Part shown: in pieces, positions 44,102 to 52,689 of the stretch
Layout: each line of letters begins with the position of its first letter
How positions within the stretch are numbered: the stretch's first letter is position 1
Origin: Deltaproteobacteria bacterium
GTDB lineage: Bacteria; Desulfobacterota; DSM-4660; Desulfatiglandales; HGW-15
Direction of reading: 5' to 3'
Assembly (NCBI GenBank): GCA_016930835.1
Contig: JAFGGA010000017.1
Span: 1-55,048 of the forward strand
DNA: 55,048 nucleotides
The notes under the pieces: model-generated
The model's input: only the letters and a program-made list of their open reading frames with translations
Told to the model about the DNA's origin: nothing
Databases searched by the model: none
Made by a program: the position numbers and the translations under genes

Positions 44102-44133
44102 TATTATTTGTTCATCATAATGAACAAATAATA
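44102..44133. promoter_or_regulatory. IclR-type operator candidate 4, long perfect palindrome
   Basis: Perfect 14-bp arms TATTATTTGTTCAT (44102-44115) and ATGAACAAATAATA (44120-44133) around CATA. Its centre, 44110-44125, is again GTTCAT-N4-ATGAAC. It is 248 bases upstream of the ferredoxin gene and 225 bases upstream of the response regulator gene. Confidence 0.65.
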
Positions 44134-44357
44134 AAATCTCATCATCCTACGGATGATCTCCACACCTCTTCATCATTTTTTACAAAAGAAATGGCCGAAG
44201 ATTCCTTGGCACCTGTCTTGCAGATTTTAAAGACGAACCTCAGGACCAACAGAATGGATAAACGATATCTTTCTGATTAATCTTGAGATCAGGCAGATTC
44301 ACAAGCCGACGAATAGTCATAAATCTGCTGCGATATCATACGTTTAGGAGTTTTTTC

Positions 44358-44819
44358 ATGCAGCACAAGATCTTGATCGTTGAAGAGGAAGGACATATTG
44401 CAGAAAGGATTAAAGATGTTCCATCTCTAAGACCCTATACCATGCTTTTTGCAAGCTCACCAGAACAAGCATTAACACTACTTTCCAAAAACAAAGTGGA
44501 TGTTATTGTTTCAGATGAAGACTTAACCGCCATGTCCGGCCTAGAATTTCTTGCCTTTGCTAGGCAAAAATGTCCGGATGCCATCCAGATGATCTTAACC
44601 GGTGACACCAATTTTAAAACCGCCATGCGAGCCATTAACGACGGAAAGATCTATCGATTATTTTCAAAACCTTGCAATGGAGTAGACATGGCTTTAACGA
44701 TTCATTGTGTGCTTCACAAAAAAAATTATTTAAAAAGAATCATAAAGGTATGCCAGAAAACGGAAAAAGACGATCAAAACACATCCGGCATAGATCAAGC
44801 CCGCTCCCTAGTCTTGTAA
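44358..44819 (+). CDS. Stand-alone response regulator receiver protein
   Basis: 153 residues from ATG 44358 (TAGGAG 7 bases upstream; a frame open from 44283 was rejected). CheY-like receiver: acidic triad Glu9-Glu10-Glu11 in place of the usual Asp pair, phospho-acceptor Asp53 in VIVSDEDLTAMSG, Thr81 in MILTGD, Lys104 in RLFSKPCN. The sequence resembles receivers of HD-GYP (RpfG-type) regulators, but no output domain follows, only a short helical tail. No kinase is adjacent. Confidence 0.85.
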   Translation: MQHKILIVEEEGHIAERIKDVPSLRPYTMLFASSPEQALTLLSKNKVDVIVSDEDLTAMSGLEFLAFARQKCPDAIQMILTGDTNFKTAMRAINDGKIYRLFSKPCNGVDMALTIHCVLHKKNYLKRIIKVCQKTEKDDQNTSGIDQARSLVL

Positions 44820-45019
44820 TTTCAATCAACCTTTTGTCTCAAAAAAGCCACAGACCTGTGTCAACGGACCCACGAGACCGGATCTGTTTCCAAATATTTG
44901 TTAAATGATTGCATCACCCACCGATATATCATAAACTGAAACACCCAAAGGCGATTTCTCTTTTGATCTGAGCCAAAATCATCTTAAAAATGAAAGGCCA
45001 TTTTCCATCATTCCATCCT

Positions 45020-45316
45020 ATGTTCCGAAAACCACTTGCTATAACGCATCTCCTCTCAAGCGGAGTGATCACCGATTATCACTGCACATCAGCATGCGCC
45101 CATTGCCTGGAAGGATACCTCATTTTATCTTATCTCTTTTCAAAGGGCATTAAGGGGTTACCGTCCTATGTCACGAAAAATTGTTCTTTGCAATCTTCTA
45201 AAACCGAATATGCCATTCAATGCGAACGATGTTTTGAGATCCAGAGGTCCTTGGCCATTGACCATGTTACCCATACAAAAGAACCCCAATCCTTGGGGCA
45301 TTGCTTGAATAACTGA
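45020..45316 (+). pseudogene. Internally deleted radical-SAM protein gene
   Basis: 98 codons. The first ~30 (RKPLAITHLLSSGVITDYHCTSACAHCLEG) look like the N terminus of a radical-SAM enzyme with its C-x3-C-x2-C motif. Straight after, the frame continues with what looks like the C terminus of the same family (YLILSYLFSKGIKGLPSYVTKN...YAIQCERCFEIQRSL), normally some 200 or more residues later. The catalytic barrel is missing, consistent with an in-frame internal deletion. The next gene starts 8 bases downstream. The rest of 44820-45324 shows no other gene. Confidence 0.6.
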
Positions 45317-45324
45317 TTTCATCC

Positions 45325-46542
45325 ATGAATAAAACAAAACAACCAAAACCCTATTACGGCTATGTCATCGTGGCCGCTTCATTTATTATTTTTTTATTGA
45401 TGTGGGGCGCCATCAGTTCATTTGGGATCTTTTTTAAACCCATGTCTCAGGAACTGGGCTGGACGCGGACCATGATATCCGGAGCACCGTCATTATCGTT
45501 CCTCGTCATGGGGGTCTTTGGCATCATTGCCGGCCGACTCAATGACCGGTACGGACCTCGCGTGATTGTGAGCATAAGCAGCCTGCTCATGGGTTGGGGT
45601 TATCTGCAAATGGCTCGAGTGAGCGACATCCGGGAGTTTTATCTTTTTTACGGCATCATCATTGGTATAGGTGCCAGCGGCCCGAATATCGTTCTCTCTT
45701 CCACTATAGTCCGATGGTTTGTGAAAGAACGTGGCATCATGACTGGCATTTTTCAGGTGGGTTCCGGTGTCGGGACATGGATCTTGCCGTTAATAGCCAA
45801 TGCATTGATCCTGAATCTTGGTTGGCGAACCTCCTTTTTGATCCTCGCGGCCATGGTCTTTGGTGGCATATTGGTCGCATCCCTATTCCTAAAGCGCGAT
45901 CCGGGCCGGATGGGTTTTTTAAATCATGGACATTCTATGGAAATCACGCCAACGAATTCCGATACCTTGGGATTATCCTTTCAAGAAGCGATCACCAAAA
46001 TCTCATTCTGGTTGGTTTGTATGATCTTTTTTATTTTCCTTTTCTGTGTATTATCCATTATGATCCACATCTACCCACATGCCGTGGATATGGGAATTTC
46101 AGAATCTAACGCGGCGAAAATATTGTCCGCAATCGGGGCCACAAGCATTATTGGCAGATTCCTAATCGGCGCATTGAGCGATCAAATAGGGTATAAAAAT
46201 GCCGTTATGCTCATTTTTACCCTACTGGGCATATCATGTTTGTGGGTCCTTAAGGCCGATACCATAGGGATGCTTTTTTTATTTGCCGGTCTTTTCGGCC
46301 TTGCTCAAGGAGGCCTTTTCGCTGTACTATCGCCATGGGTTGCGGATCTATTCGGTGTAAGCGCCCATGGAACCATATTCGGTGCCGTAAACCTGGTCGG
46401 GTCCGTCGGGTCCACGATCGGCCCGCTTTTAGCGGGCTACCTATTTGATATTACCGGAAGTTATCAATTGGATTTTATCATCTTGGCCGTTTCCTGTGCC
46501 CTGGCTATCATACTGAGCATACGGATTAGGCCTTTGAACTGA
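45325..46542 (+). CDS. MFS transporter, monocarboxylate/oxalate-formate antiporter type
   Basis: 405 residues, twelve predicted membrane helices. It opens YYGYVIVAASFIIFLLMWGAISSFGIFFKPMSQELGWTRTMISG, the characteristic first-helix pattern of the OFA/MCT group, with the loop GRLNDRYGPRVIV between helices 2 and 3 and its counterpart GALSDQIGYKNAVM in the second half. It probably carries an organic acid across the inner membrane. It stands alone; no ribosome binding site is obvious before the ATG. Confidence 0.85.
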   Translation: MNKTKQPKPYYGYVIVAASFIIFLLMWGAISSFGIFFKPMSQELGWTRTMISGAPSLSFLVMGVFGIIAGRLNDRYGPRVIVSISSLLMGWGYLQMARVSDIREFYLFYGIIIGIGASGPNIVLSSTIVRWFVKERGIMTGIFQVGSGVGTWILPLIANALILNLGWRTSFLILAAMVFGGILVASLFLKRDPGRMGFLNHGHSMEITPTNSDTLGLSFQEAITKISFWLVCMIFFIFLFCVLSIMIHIYPHAVDMGISESNAAKILSAIGATSIIGRFLIGALSDQIGYKNAVMLIFTLLGISCLWVLKADTIGMLFLFAGLFGLAQGGLFAVLSPWVADLFGVSAHGTIFGAVNLVGSVGSTIGPLLAGYLFDITGSYQLDFIILAVSCALAIILSIRIRPLN

Positions 46543-46652
46543 TCGGCACCCAAAAACACTTTAGATCCCTTCCCGCTCGAGGTTGTGTCGCAATGTCATT
46601 TCGAGGCGATAGCCGAGAGATCGTAACAATTTATATCTTTTCGAAACCCAAA

Positions 46653-46853
46653 CATTGACGACCTCATAAAATGTCGTCAGCTCGGTCCCGTATCAAGTAA
46701 GGGATAGACTGCTGCCGGGGTCCAGAGTCCATGTAACTATTTGAAAAGACGGGATTCCGGTCTTCACCTGTCTGCGTGCGGCCATGCACGGGCAGGCCGG
46801 AATGACAAAAATAGGTGTTTTTCGACTTTTTACGAGACCATCAAACATTGGAT
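46653..46853. repeat. MITE-like palindromic element, copy D
   Basis: The left end (AACATTGACGACCTCATAAAATGTCG) is a degenerate form, and the right end (CGACTTTTTACGAGACCATCAA) a good form, of the TCGTAAAAAGTC terminus. The interior has GGGGTCCAGAGTCCATGTAACTA and TCCGGTCTTCACCTGTCTGC...GGCAGGCCGGAATGAC, shared with copies C and E. The left core arm is partly lost. Confidence 0.6.
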
Positions 46854-46957
46854 TCCGTGGTCAAGCCGCGGAATGACGGGCAGAAAGCAATAATGACAAG
46901 TTATGGTTCCGTAACCGAGAGCTATTTTGGTCATTCCGCGGCTTGACCGCGGAATCC
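46850..46957. repeat. Inverted pair of GGATTCCGTGGTCAAGCCGCGGAATGAC-type arms
   Basis: The arm at 46850-46877 is repeated in inverted orientation at 46930-46957 with one mismatch, separated by about 52 bases. Each arm is itself palindromic (ATTCCG...CGGAAT). It abuts the right end of copy D. Confidence 0.65.
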
Positions 46958-47190
46958 ATGAATCTGACCAAGGTTTTTCAAGAATCTAAGATCATAAGAG
47001 AAATCTTGTTTTGTAACCTAACGAAAATAAAGCGTTTCTCTTTTCGGTCAAATGGCTTTATTCAACAGCATTGTGGGTTATATCCTGTCCCGTACTCGAT
47101 ACGGGAGTGAAGGAGGAAAAGTAAGCTAATTCAGAGAACCCCAAATTTTTGCTACTTACCCGCATCCGCTTTTTTGGGAGAGGAGGTTTC

Positions 47191-47271
47191 ATGTGTGAAC
47201 ATAAATCCAATAAAGCTATAGCCGTTCCATGCTCATATATGGTAAGATTTTTTTGTCCGAAAAACTTGTAA
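47191..47271 (+). CDS. Possible 26-residue peptide
   Basis: ATG at 47191 is preceded by GAGAGGAGG at ideal spacing. The product, beginning MCEHKSNKAIAVPCSYMV, has three cysteines and no recognisable family. It could be a leader peptide upstream of the acyl-CoA synthetase or chance. Confidence 0.2.
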   Translation: MCEHKSNKAIAVPCSYMVRFFCPKNL

Positions 47272-47354
47272 TGGCTATTTGTTTTTTTCAAATGTCTACT
47301 GTAATATTCTAGGAAAACCCACAAATAAAACATATCAAAAAGGAGGGCCTTTTA

Positions 47355-48932
47355 ATGACGAATAATTGGATGCATGTGGGTGTGGTTTTAAAGATGAATG
47401 CCACTAATTATGCGGATCGATTGGGCTGGCAGGACAAGGACAAGGAATTTACCTTTGCCCAATGGAATGAACGCTCCTGCAAACTCGCCAACGGTCTAAA
47501 AGACCTGGGTGTCGGCCACAAAAACACCTTCGCCGTGATTGCCTACAACCGCGGCGAATGGATGGATATCTATGCAGGATGCGCAAAGGGGGGCCAGATC
47601 GTCGTCCCCATCATGTTTCGACTGGCCGGTCCCGAGATCGAATACATCGTTAACCATTCGGAATGTAAAGGTTTTATTGTAGAGGCCCCATTCGTGGATC
47701 TTATCAACAGCATCCGAGAAAAACTCCCCGTCCCCCAAAAGGCTTATATCTATCTTGGAGACGGCCCCACGCCGGCCGGATATTTGAATTATGAAGAGTG
47801 GTTGGCCTCCTCATCCGGCGATGAACCGGAAACTCAAGTAAATACGGATGATACCTGGACCATCATGTATACATCGGGGACCACAGGGAAGCCCAAAGGT
47901 GTAATGCGGACCCATGAGAGCTATATGGCCCAATATTACCTAAATAATATCAACTTGGGCGTTAAACCTTCGGACAAGGTGATGCTGGTTATGCCCATGT
48001 GCCATGTGAATTCCATATATTATTCATTCCCTTATACCTTGGTCACGGCGCCTGTCTTCGTATATAATATGATCAGTTTTGACCCGGTAGACCTATTAAA
48101 AACCATCGATAAATATCAAATTACATTTACATCCCTGGTCCCTACCCATTACATCATGATGCTCGCCCTACCCCCTGAAATAAAAGATGCCATCAATGTG
48201 TCATCCATTCGTCAACTGCTCATTTCATCGGCCCCGGCAAGAAAAGAACTGAAACTGGCCATTATGGAATATTTCAAAAATGCCGAACTCTGGGAGGCAT
48301 ACGGCAGCACGGAAGGCGGGTTGGTTACACTGCTCAGGCCGGAAGACCAGTTGAAAAAGTTGGGATCCATCGGGAAAGAGATCTTTGGGACCGACCGGAT
48401 CCGAATCCTGGATGAAAACAAAAATGAGGTCCCGGATGGTGAGGTGGGAGAGCTGTTTTATCGCACGCCCATGCTATTTAAAGGCTACCTGAAGGCCCCC
48501 GAAAAGACAAAAGAGGCATTTGAAGGCGAATGGTCTTCGGCAGGGGATATGGTACGCAGGGATAAAGACGGCTATTATACCCTTGTGGACAGAAAAGCCA
48601 ACATGATTATCACCGGCGGTGAAAACGTTTATCCTTCAGAGGTGGAAGATACCATCAGTGCCCATGAGGCTGTCAAAGACATTGCCGTTATCGGAGTCCC
48701 GGATGACAAATGGGGTGAATCCATCAAGGCAGTGGTAGTGCTACATGACGGTTATGAGCCCAGTGATCAATTGGCCAAAGAGATCACGGATTTTACAAAG
48801 GGCAAACTGGCCGGGTATAAACGGCCCAAAAGCGTCGATTTTATCAAAGATGAAGATATGCCCAGGACCACAACCGGCAAAATCCTTCACCGGATACTCA
48901 GGGAGCGTTACGGCAAATGGAGTGACTCCTAA
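47355..48932 (+). CDS. Acyl-CoA synthetase (AMP-forming)
   Basis: 525 residues, ANL superfamily. Motifs: TIMYTSGTTGKPKGVMRTHES (about 172-192), adenylate-binding YGSTEGG (about 316), SSAGDMVRRDKDGYYTLVDRKANMIITGGENVYPSEVED (about 394-432), and C-terminal PRTTTGKILHRILRERY with the catalytic lysine. It is similar to long-chain/aryl CoA ligases; the acid is unknown. AAAAAGGAGGG is a strong ribosome binding site. Monocistronic by position. Confidence 0.92.
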   Translation: MTNNWMHVGVVLKMNATNYADRLGWQDKDKEFTFAQWNERSCKLANGLKDLGVGHKNTFAVIAYNRGEWMDIYAGCAKGGQIVVPIMFRLAGPEIEYIVNHSECKGFIVEAPFVDLINSIREKLPVPQKAYIYLGDGPTPAGYLNYEEWLASSSGDEPETQVNTDDTWTIMYTSGTTGKPKGVMRTHESYMAQYYLNNINLGVKPSDKVMLVMPMCHVNSIYYSFPYTLVTAPVFVYNMISFDPVDLLKTIDKYQITFTSLVPTHYIMMLALPPEIKDAINVSSIRQLLISSAPARKELKLAIMEYFKNAELWEAYGSTEGGLVTLLRPEDQLKKLGSIGKEIFGTDRIRILDENKNEVPDGEVGELFYRTPMLFKGYLKAPEKTKEAFEGEWSSAGDMVRRDKDGYYTLVDRKANMIITGGENVYPSEVEDTISAHEAVKDIAVIGVPDDKWGESIKAVVVLHDGYEPSDQLAKEITDFTKGKLAGYKRPKSVDFIKDEDMPRTTTGKILHRILRERYGKWSDS

Positions 48933-49212
48933 TTCATCTGGAAATAAATTTCCGGATGTAACGTTCGGCGCTCAGCTCTCGGCTAAGTATTTGCTGCCCT
49001 TGAGCTGACAGCTGAATGCTGGCCGGTTATGGGTATCGATCTACAAGACGAAAGCCATTGGTGAACGCCAATGATAAAGCGTTCTGGAAATCCCCGATGG
49101 AAGCATCCCTTTTAAGGAATGGCTTTTGGGGTTGACGAGCGACCTTCATTTTCATATCTTTACCCCAACTTGGGGTTTCCCCCCTAAATAACCAAAAAGG
49201 CATATTCGAATC

Positions 49213-50889
49213 ATGAAAATGATTATTTTTCAATCACTTGGAGGTATTGGCCTCTTTTTATTCGGCATGAAGATCATGTCGGAAGGACTCCAGAAGGTGG
49301 CCGGCAAAAAAATACGAAAGATATTGAGCCTGGTCTCCAACAACCGCTTCGTCGGTTGTGGAGTGGGAGCTCTCGTCACCGCCGTGATCCAAAGCTCCAG
49401 CGCCACAACGGTCATGCTGGTCAGTTTCGTGGACGCAGGTCTCATGACCTTGGTTCAGGCCGTGGGTGTCATTCTGGGTGCGAATATCGGGACCACCATA
49501 ACTGCCCAGCTGATTGCCTTCAAAATCACTGCATATGCCTTGCCCGCCATTGCCATGGGAGTGTTCCTTAAATTTTTCGTGGGGCACCAAAAATGGATTT
49601 ACGTTGGAGATGTCCTCCTTGGGTTCGGTCTGATCTTTTATGGACTTGCCACCATGAAGGCCGGTTTTGCCCCACTCAAGGACAGCGAGGTATTTATCGC
49701 TTTTTTTACCCGCTTTAGTTCGGATACATTTGGGGGCATTCTTCTGTGTATTCTAACAGGCACCCTATTAACCATGATACTACAGAGCTCAAGTGCAACC
49801 GTCGGAATTACCATGGCCTTTGCCATGCAAGGGATGTTGAATTTTGAAGCCAGTGTTGCCTTGATTCTTGGCGAAAATATTGGTACAACCATTACAGCGC
49901 AATTAGCCAGTCTCGGTGCCAGTATTAACGCCCGCCGAACCGCCAATGCCCATACCCTTTTTAACGTTATCGGGGTCTTTATTATCGTCCTTTTCTTTCC
50001 GATCTTTACAAGAATCGTCTATTTTATAACCGGAACCATCATGCAATTTGGCCCCCCGGATGCCATTATTGATGGGGAAATGTCCAATATTGGCAGATAT
50101 ATCGCCAATGCCCATACCTTGTTTAATGTTGTAAATGCCATGATTTTTCTACTGGCACTGCCCTACCTTGTTAAACTGTCAATCCTGATTACTCCAGGTA
50201 GGGAGAAAAAGATTGAACTGGATGAATTGCATCACATTAAATATATAGATACCAAATTCGTAGATGCCCCTTCAGTAGCCTTGACGCAGGCCAGGGCTGA
50301 GATCATACGAATGGGAGAGGCGGTTCAACTGATGTATGATGACGTCATTGCTTCATCAAAAGACCGGAAACTGAAAGAGCTTCAAAAATGGCGGAAAAGG
50401 GAAGACGCCGTGGATATCCTCCAAAAAGAAATCACGCAATTCCTCGTAAAGGTGGCCCAAAAGCCCATCAGCTCTGAAGAATCAAAAGAGGTTGCGTCTT
50501 TGCTCAGGATGACCAATAATCTTGAACGTATCGGCGATGGAATCGAAAAAATCGCGGAACTGGGGGAAGAGCTTATTGAACAGGATCTCCATTTATCCGA
50601 AGGGGGACAGCACGACTATGAAATCATGTCCGACAAGGTCCGGGCTTTTTTGAGTTTAGTGGTAAAAAGCATAAAAACCGAAGACGAAAAGATCATGCAA
50701 TCATCCCAGATCCTTGAAGACGAGATCGACCAAATGCGGGATGAAATGCGAGGCAACTATATCATGCGGCTGCAAAGCGGTGCCTGTACCGTTGATCCCG
50801 GCCTGATCCTGGTGGATATGCTCACGGCCTTTGAAAAGATAGGGGATTGCTGTTTCAATGTCGCTCAGGCCGTGGCCGGCGTAAAATAA
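49213..50889 (+). CDS. Na/Pi cotransporter II-related protein with PhoU domain
   Basis: 558 residues. Two inverted Na/Pi-cotransporter repeats (GIGLFLFGMKIMSEGLQKVAG; QSSSATTVMLVSFVDAGLM at about 54-72; and LQSSSATVGITMAFAMQGML near 193-212) form the membrane part, with QSSSAT in both halves as ion-binding motif. Residues about 345-555 form a cytoplasmic PhoU-like helical domain (LLRMTNNLERIGDGIEKIAE, MLTAFEKIGDCCFNVAQAV). It imports or exports phosphate with sodium. The next gene starts 3 bases after its stop, so they are co-transcribed. Confidence 0.93.
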   Translation: MKMIIFQSLGGIGLFLFGMKIMSEGLQKVAGKKIRKILSLVSNNRFVGCGVGALVTAVIQSSSATTVMLVSFVDAGLMTLVQAVGVILGANIGTTITAQLIAFKITAYALPAIAMGVFLKFFVGHQKWIYVGDVLLGFGLIFYGLATMKAGFAPLKDSEVFIAFFTRFSSDTFGGILLCILTGTLLTMILQSSSATVGITMAFAMQGMLNFEASVALILGENIGTTITAQLASLGASINARRTANAHTLFNVIGVFIIVLFFPIFTRIVYFITGTIMQFGPPDAIIDGEMSNIGRYIANAHTLFNVVNAMIFLLALPYLVKLSILITPGREKKIELDELHHIKYIDTKFVDAPSVALTQARAEIIRMGEAVQLMYDDVIASSKDRKLKELQKWRKREDAVDILQKEITQFLVKVAQKPISSEESKEVASLLRMTNNLERIGDGIEKIAELGEELIEQDLHLSEGGQHDYEIMSDKVRAFLSLVVKSIKTEDEKIMQSSQILEDEIDQMRDEMRGNYIMRLQSGACTVDPGLILVDMLTAFEKIGDCCFNVAQAVAGVK

Positions 50890-50892
50890 GCG

Positions 50893-51555
50893 ATGGGATC
50901 TCAAAATGCATGCACCCGGTGTGGTAAATGCTGTCTTCAATCCAGCCCATCCCTCCAGCTCAAAGACCTTCATCTTATACAAAATCACATTATTCCAAAA
51001 TCCCACCTCTATAGCATCCGCGAAGGTGAGCTGGTCAAGGACAACATCCACAACCAGCTGATCATCACCCAAGAAGAAATGATCAAAATCAAAGAAAAAC
51101 CGGGAAGCGATCGAGGATGCATTTACTATGGTGATGCCCAAAAGGCCTGTAGAATTTATCCCAATCGACCTTCCCAATGCGCCGCTCTGAAATGCTGGGA
51201 CCCCAATGATTTCGAAAAAGTCTATAGCGGCCCCAAATTAACTAGAAGCCATATTATAGCAAACAATGTAATTCTGGGTATAATGACGGAGCATGAAAGA
51301 CGGTGCAGCTATAAAACCCTTGATGAACTCATAAAAATGATCGAGACAGAAGGCGATCAAGTCCTTCAAGAGATCCTGAATATTCTTCGATTTGATTACG
51401 AGTTAAGACCTTTTATCTCCAAAAAACTCGATCTGGACCCCGAAGAAATGGACCTCTATTTCGGCAGGCCTCTTGTAAATACCATTGTCATGCACGGATT
51501 GGAGGTTAGACAGGAATCGGACGGCGGGTTTCTATTGACAAAAAAAGAAGGCTAA
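50893..51555 (+). CDS. YkgJ-family cysteine-cluster protein
   Basis: 220 residues. N-terminal CTRCGKCCLQSSP and GCIYYGDAQKACRIYPNRPSQCAALKCWD give the zinc/iron-chelating YkgJ pattern (C-x2-CG-x-CC ... C ... C-x-I-Y-x-x-RP-x-x-C). The C-terminal half is acidic and helical with no recognised motif. It is cotranscribed with the Na/Pi cotransporter. The biochemical role of the family is not settled. Confidence 0.85.
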   Translation: MGSQNACTRCGKCCLQSSPSLQLKDLHLIQNHIIPKSHLYSIREGELVKDNIHNQLIITQEEMIKIKEKPGSDRGCIYYGDAQKACRIYPNRPSQCAALKCWDPNDFEKVYSGPKLTRSHIIANNVILGIMTEHERRCSYKTLDELIKMIETEGDQVLQEILNILRFDYELRPFISKKLDLDPEEMDLYFGRPLVNTIVMHGLEVRQESDGGFLLTKKEG

Positions 51556-52001
51556 ACAACAACCTCTCCCCCATAACACTGTGTCACGATAAGCCATTTG
51601 CTATGTCTATCATTTCGACCGACAGGCGAAATCTTTGAATCTCAAGCCTCTATATAACCATATTTTCGATTGGTTAACAAAAGGCATCAATCTTTTTGTA
51701 TTCGACTGCTGAAAATCGTTTTTTCATGAAAATCCAGTGAATGCCCATCCACAAATGAGAGATACCCCTAGTCTTGTCGAATGAGAAGTCCATGAAGTTT
51801 GACATATTCGTAAAAAGTCATCACCCCGGCGAAGGCCGGGGTCCAGAGGCCATGTAACTATCTGAAAAGACTAGATTCCGGCCTTCGCCGGAATGACAAA
51901 AATACGTATTTTCCGACTTTTTACGAGATCATCAAGTTTTATTTAGCACATTTTGAGGTAAACGAGGTACTCAAATTATGATCATCTCCCTTGAAGGAGA
52001 A
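51556..52001. other. Intergenic region with MITE-like copy E
   Basis: 446 bases, no gene seen; 51808-51926 is a complete palindromic element (separate entry). Confidence 0.55.
51808..51926. repeat. MITE-like palindromic element, copy E (best-preserved)
   Basis: 119 bases bounded by perfect 12-bp inverted termini TCGTAAAAAGTC (51808-51819) and GACTTTTTACGA (51915-51926). Inside, CACCCCGGCGAAGGCCGGGG and TTCCGGCCTTCGCCGGAATG form nested hairpins. No coding capacity. Confidence 0.75.
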
Positions 52002-52199
52002 CTATCGGGCAAGAAGAAAAAAGAAAAAGGACAGAATGACAACACCGCTCACCTTATAATAGGCCATAAATAAAAAATCATTCAAAATTCCGGAGAATTG
52101 ATTTCTTTCCGATAGAATACGAGATCGCCAATGAGCAAATGAAAAGACGGAATAGATCCACAAAACCGTTAACACGATGATAGAAAGATTGAATAGCAT
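52002..52199 (-). CDS. Small hypothetical membrane protein
   Basis: 65 residues with hydrophobic stretches at about 3-22 and 45-64 separated by a hydrophilic loop (HWRSRILSERNQFSGI). AGGTGAG lies about 6 bases before the ATG. No family is recognised. It is isolated in a long intergenic region on the opposite strand to its neighbours. Confidence 0.4.
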   Translation of the reverse strand: MLFNLSIIVLTVLWIYSVFSFAHWRSRILSERNQFSGILNDFLFMAYYKVSGVVILSFFFFLLAR

Positions 52200-52689
52200 G
52201 TGACACTCACCTAGATTTATGAATATGTTACTAATGGATCAAAAGCTAATTAAAATATGTTAAAAAACGATTAGGGTTGTGTTTTAAGCACATTAGAAAT
52301 CGAGTGGCGGAAACGATGCGCAACCTCAAAATCAGCGAAGGAATGAAAAAACATCAGGGTTCAAACACTTTCCTCCGACGTCTTGAACTTTTACCCTATC
52401 CCCAAAGAAAAAAGTCTAACCTCAACTAGATATCCCACATTTCCTACCCATCCGCTAAGTGACCAGAAGGCTCTATGTGATGATTGAAAGCAGGGTGCCT
52501 GCACCCCTACCCTCATAAATTTTTAGCTTCAATCTAATCCTGGCTGAACACACTAGGGCCATAAGTTTTGTCATTTTGAATAACAACCTTTTGGGGTGGA
52601 GATCTGGTCTTTCATCTCAGGCATCCGGGACCTTTATCGCCCAGAATTTGGGTTGTCCAACCACTAATTCGTCATACAGGGGACACGAC
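52200..52689. other. Intergenic region upstream of the acyltransferase gene
   Basis: 490 bases with no gene recognised. The acyltransferase frame is open back to a TTG at 52576, but the segment 52576-52689 looks non-coding and lacks a ribosome binding site. Confidence 0.5.

Larger units (their letters stand above)
43863..44357. other. AT-rich intergenic region with operator candidates
   Basis: 495 bases with no gene between the divergent ferredoxin and response regulator genes. It holds palindromes at 43938-43953 and 44102-44133, a 13-bp direct repeat TTCAATAGAATAT (44042-44054 and 44092-44104, exactly 50 bases apart) and a small hairpin ATCATCC/GGATGAT at 44141-44157. Confidence 0.6.
46543..47354. 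other. Repeat-rich intergenic region
   Basis: 812 bases. 46653-46853 is MITE-like copy D and 46850-46957 a second inverted pair. A 26-codon frame at 47191-47271 has a strong AGAGGAGG ribosome binding site but no recognisable product. The strong AAAAAGGAGGG before the acyl-CoA synthetase closes the region. Confidence 0.5.
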
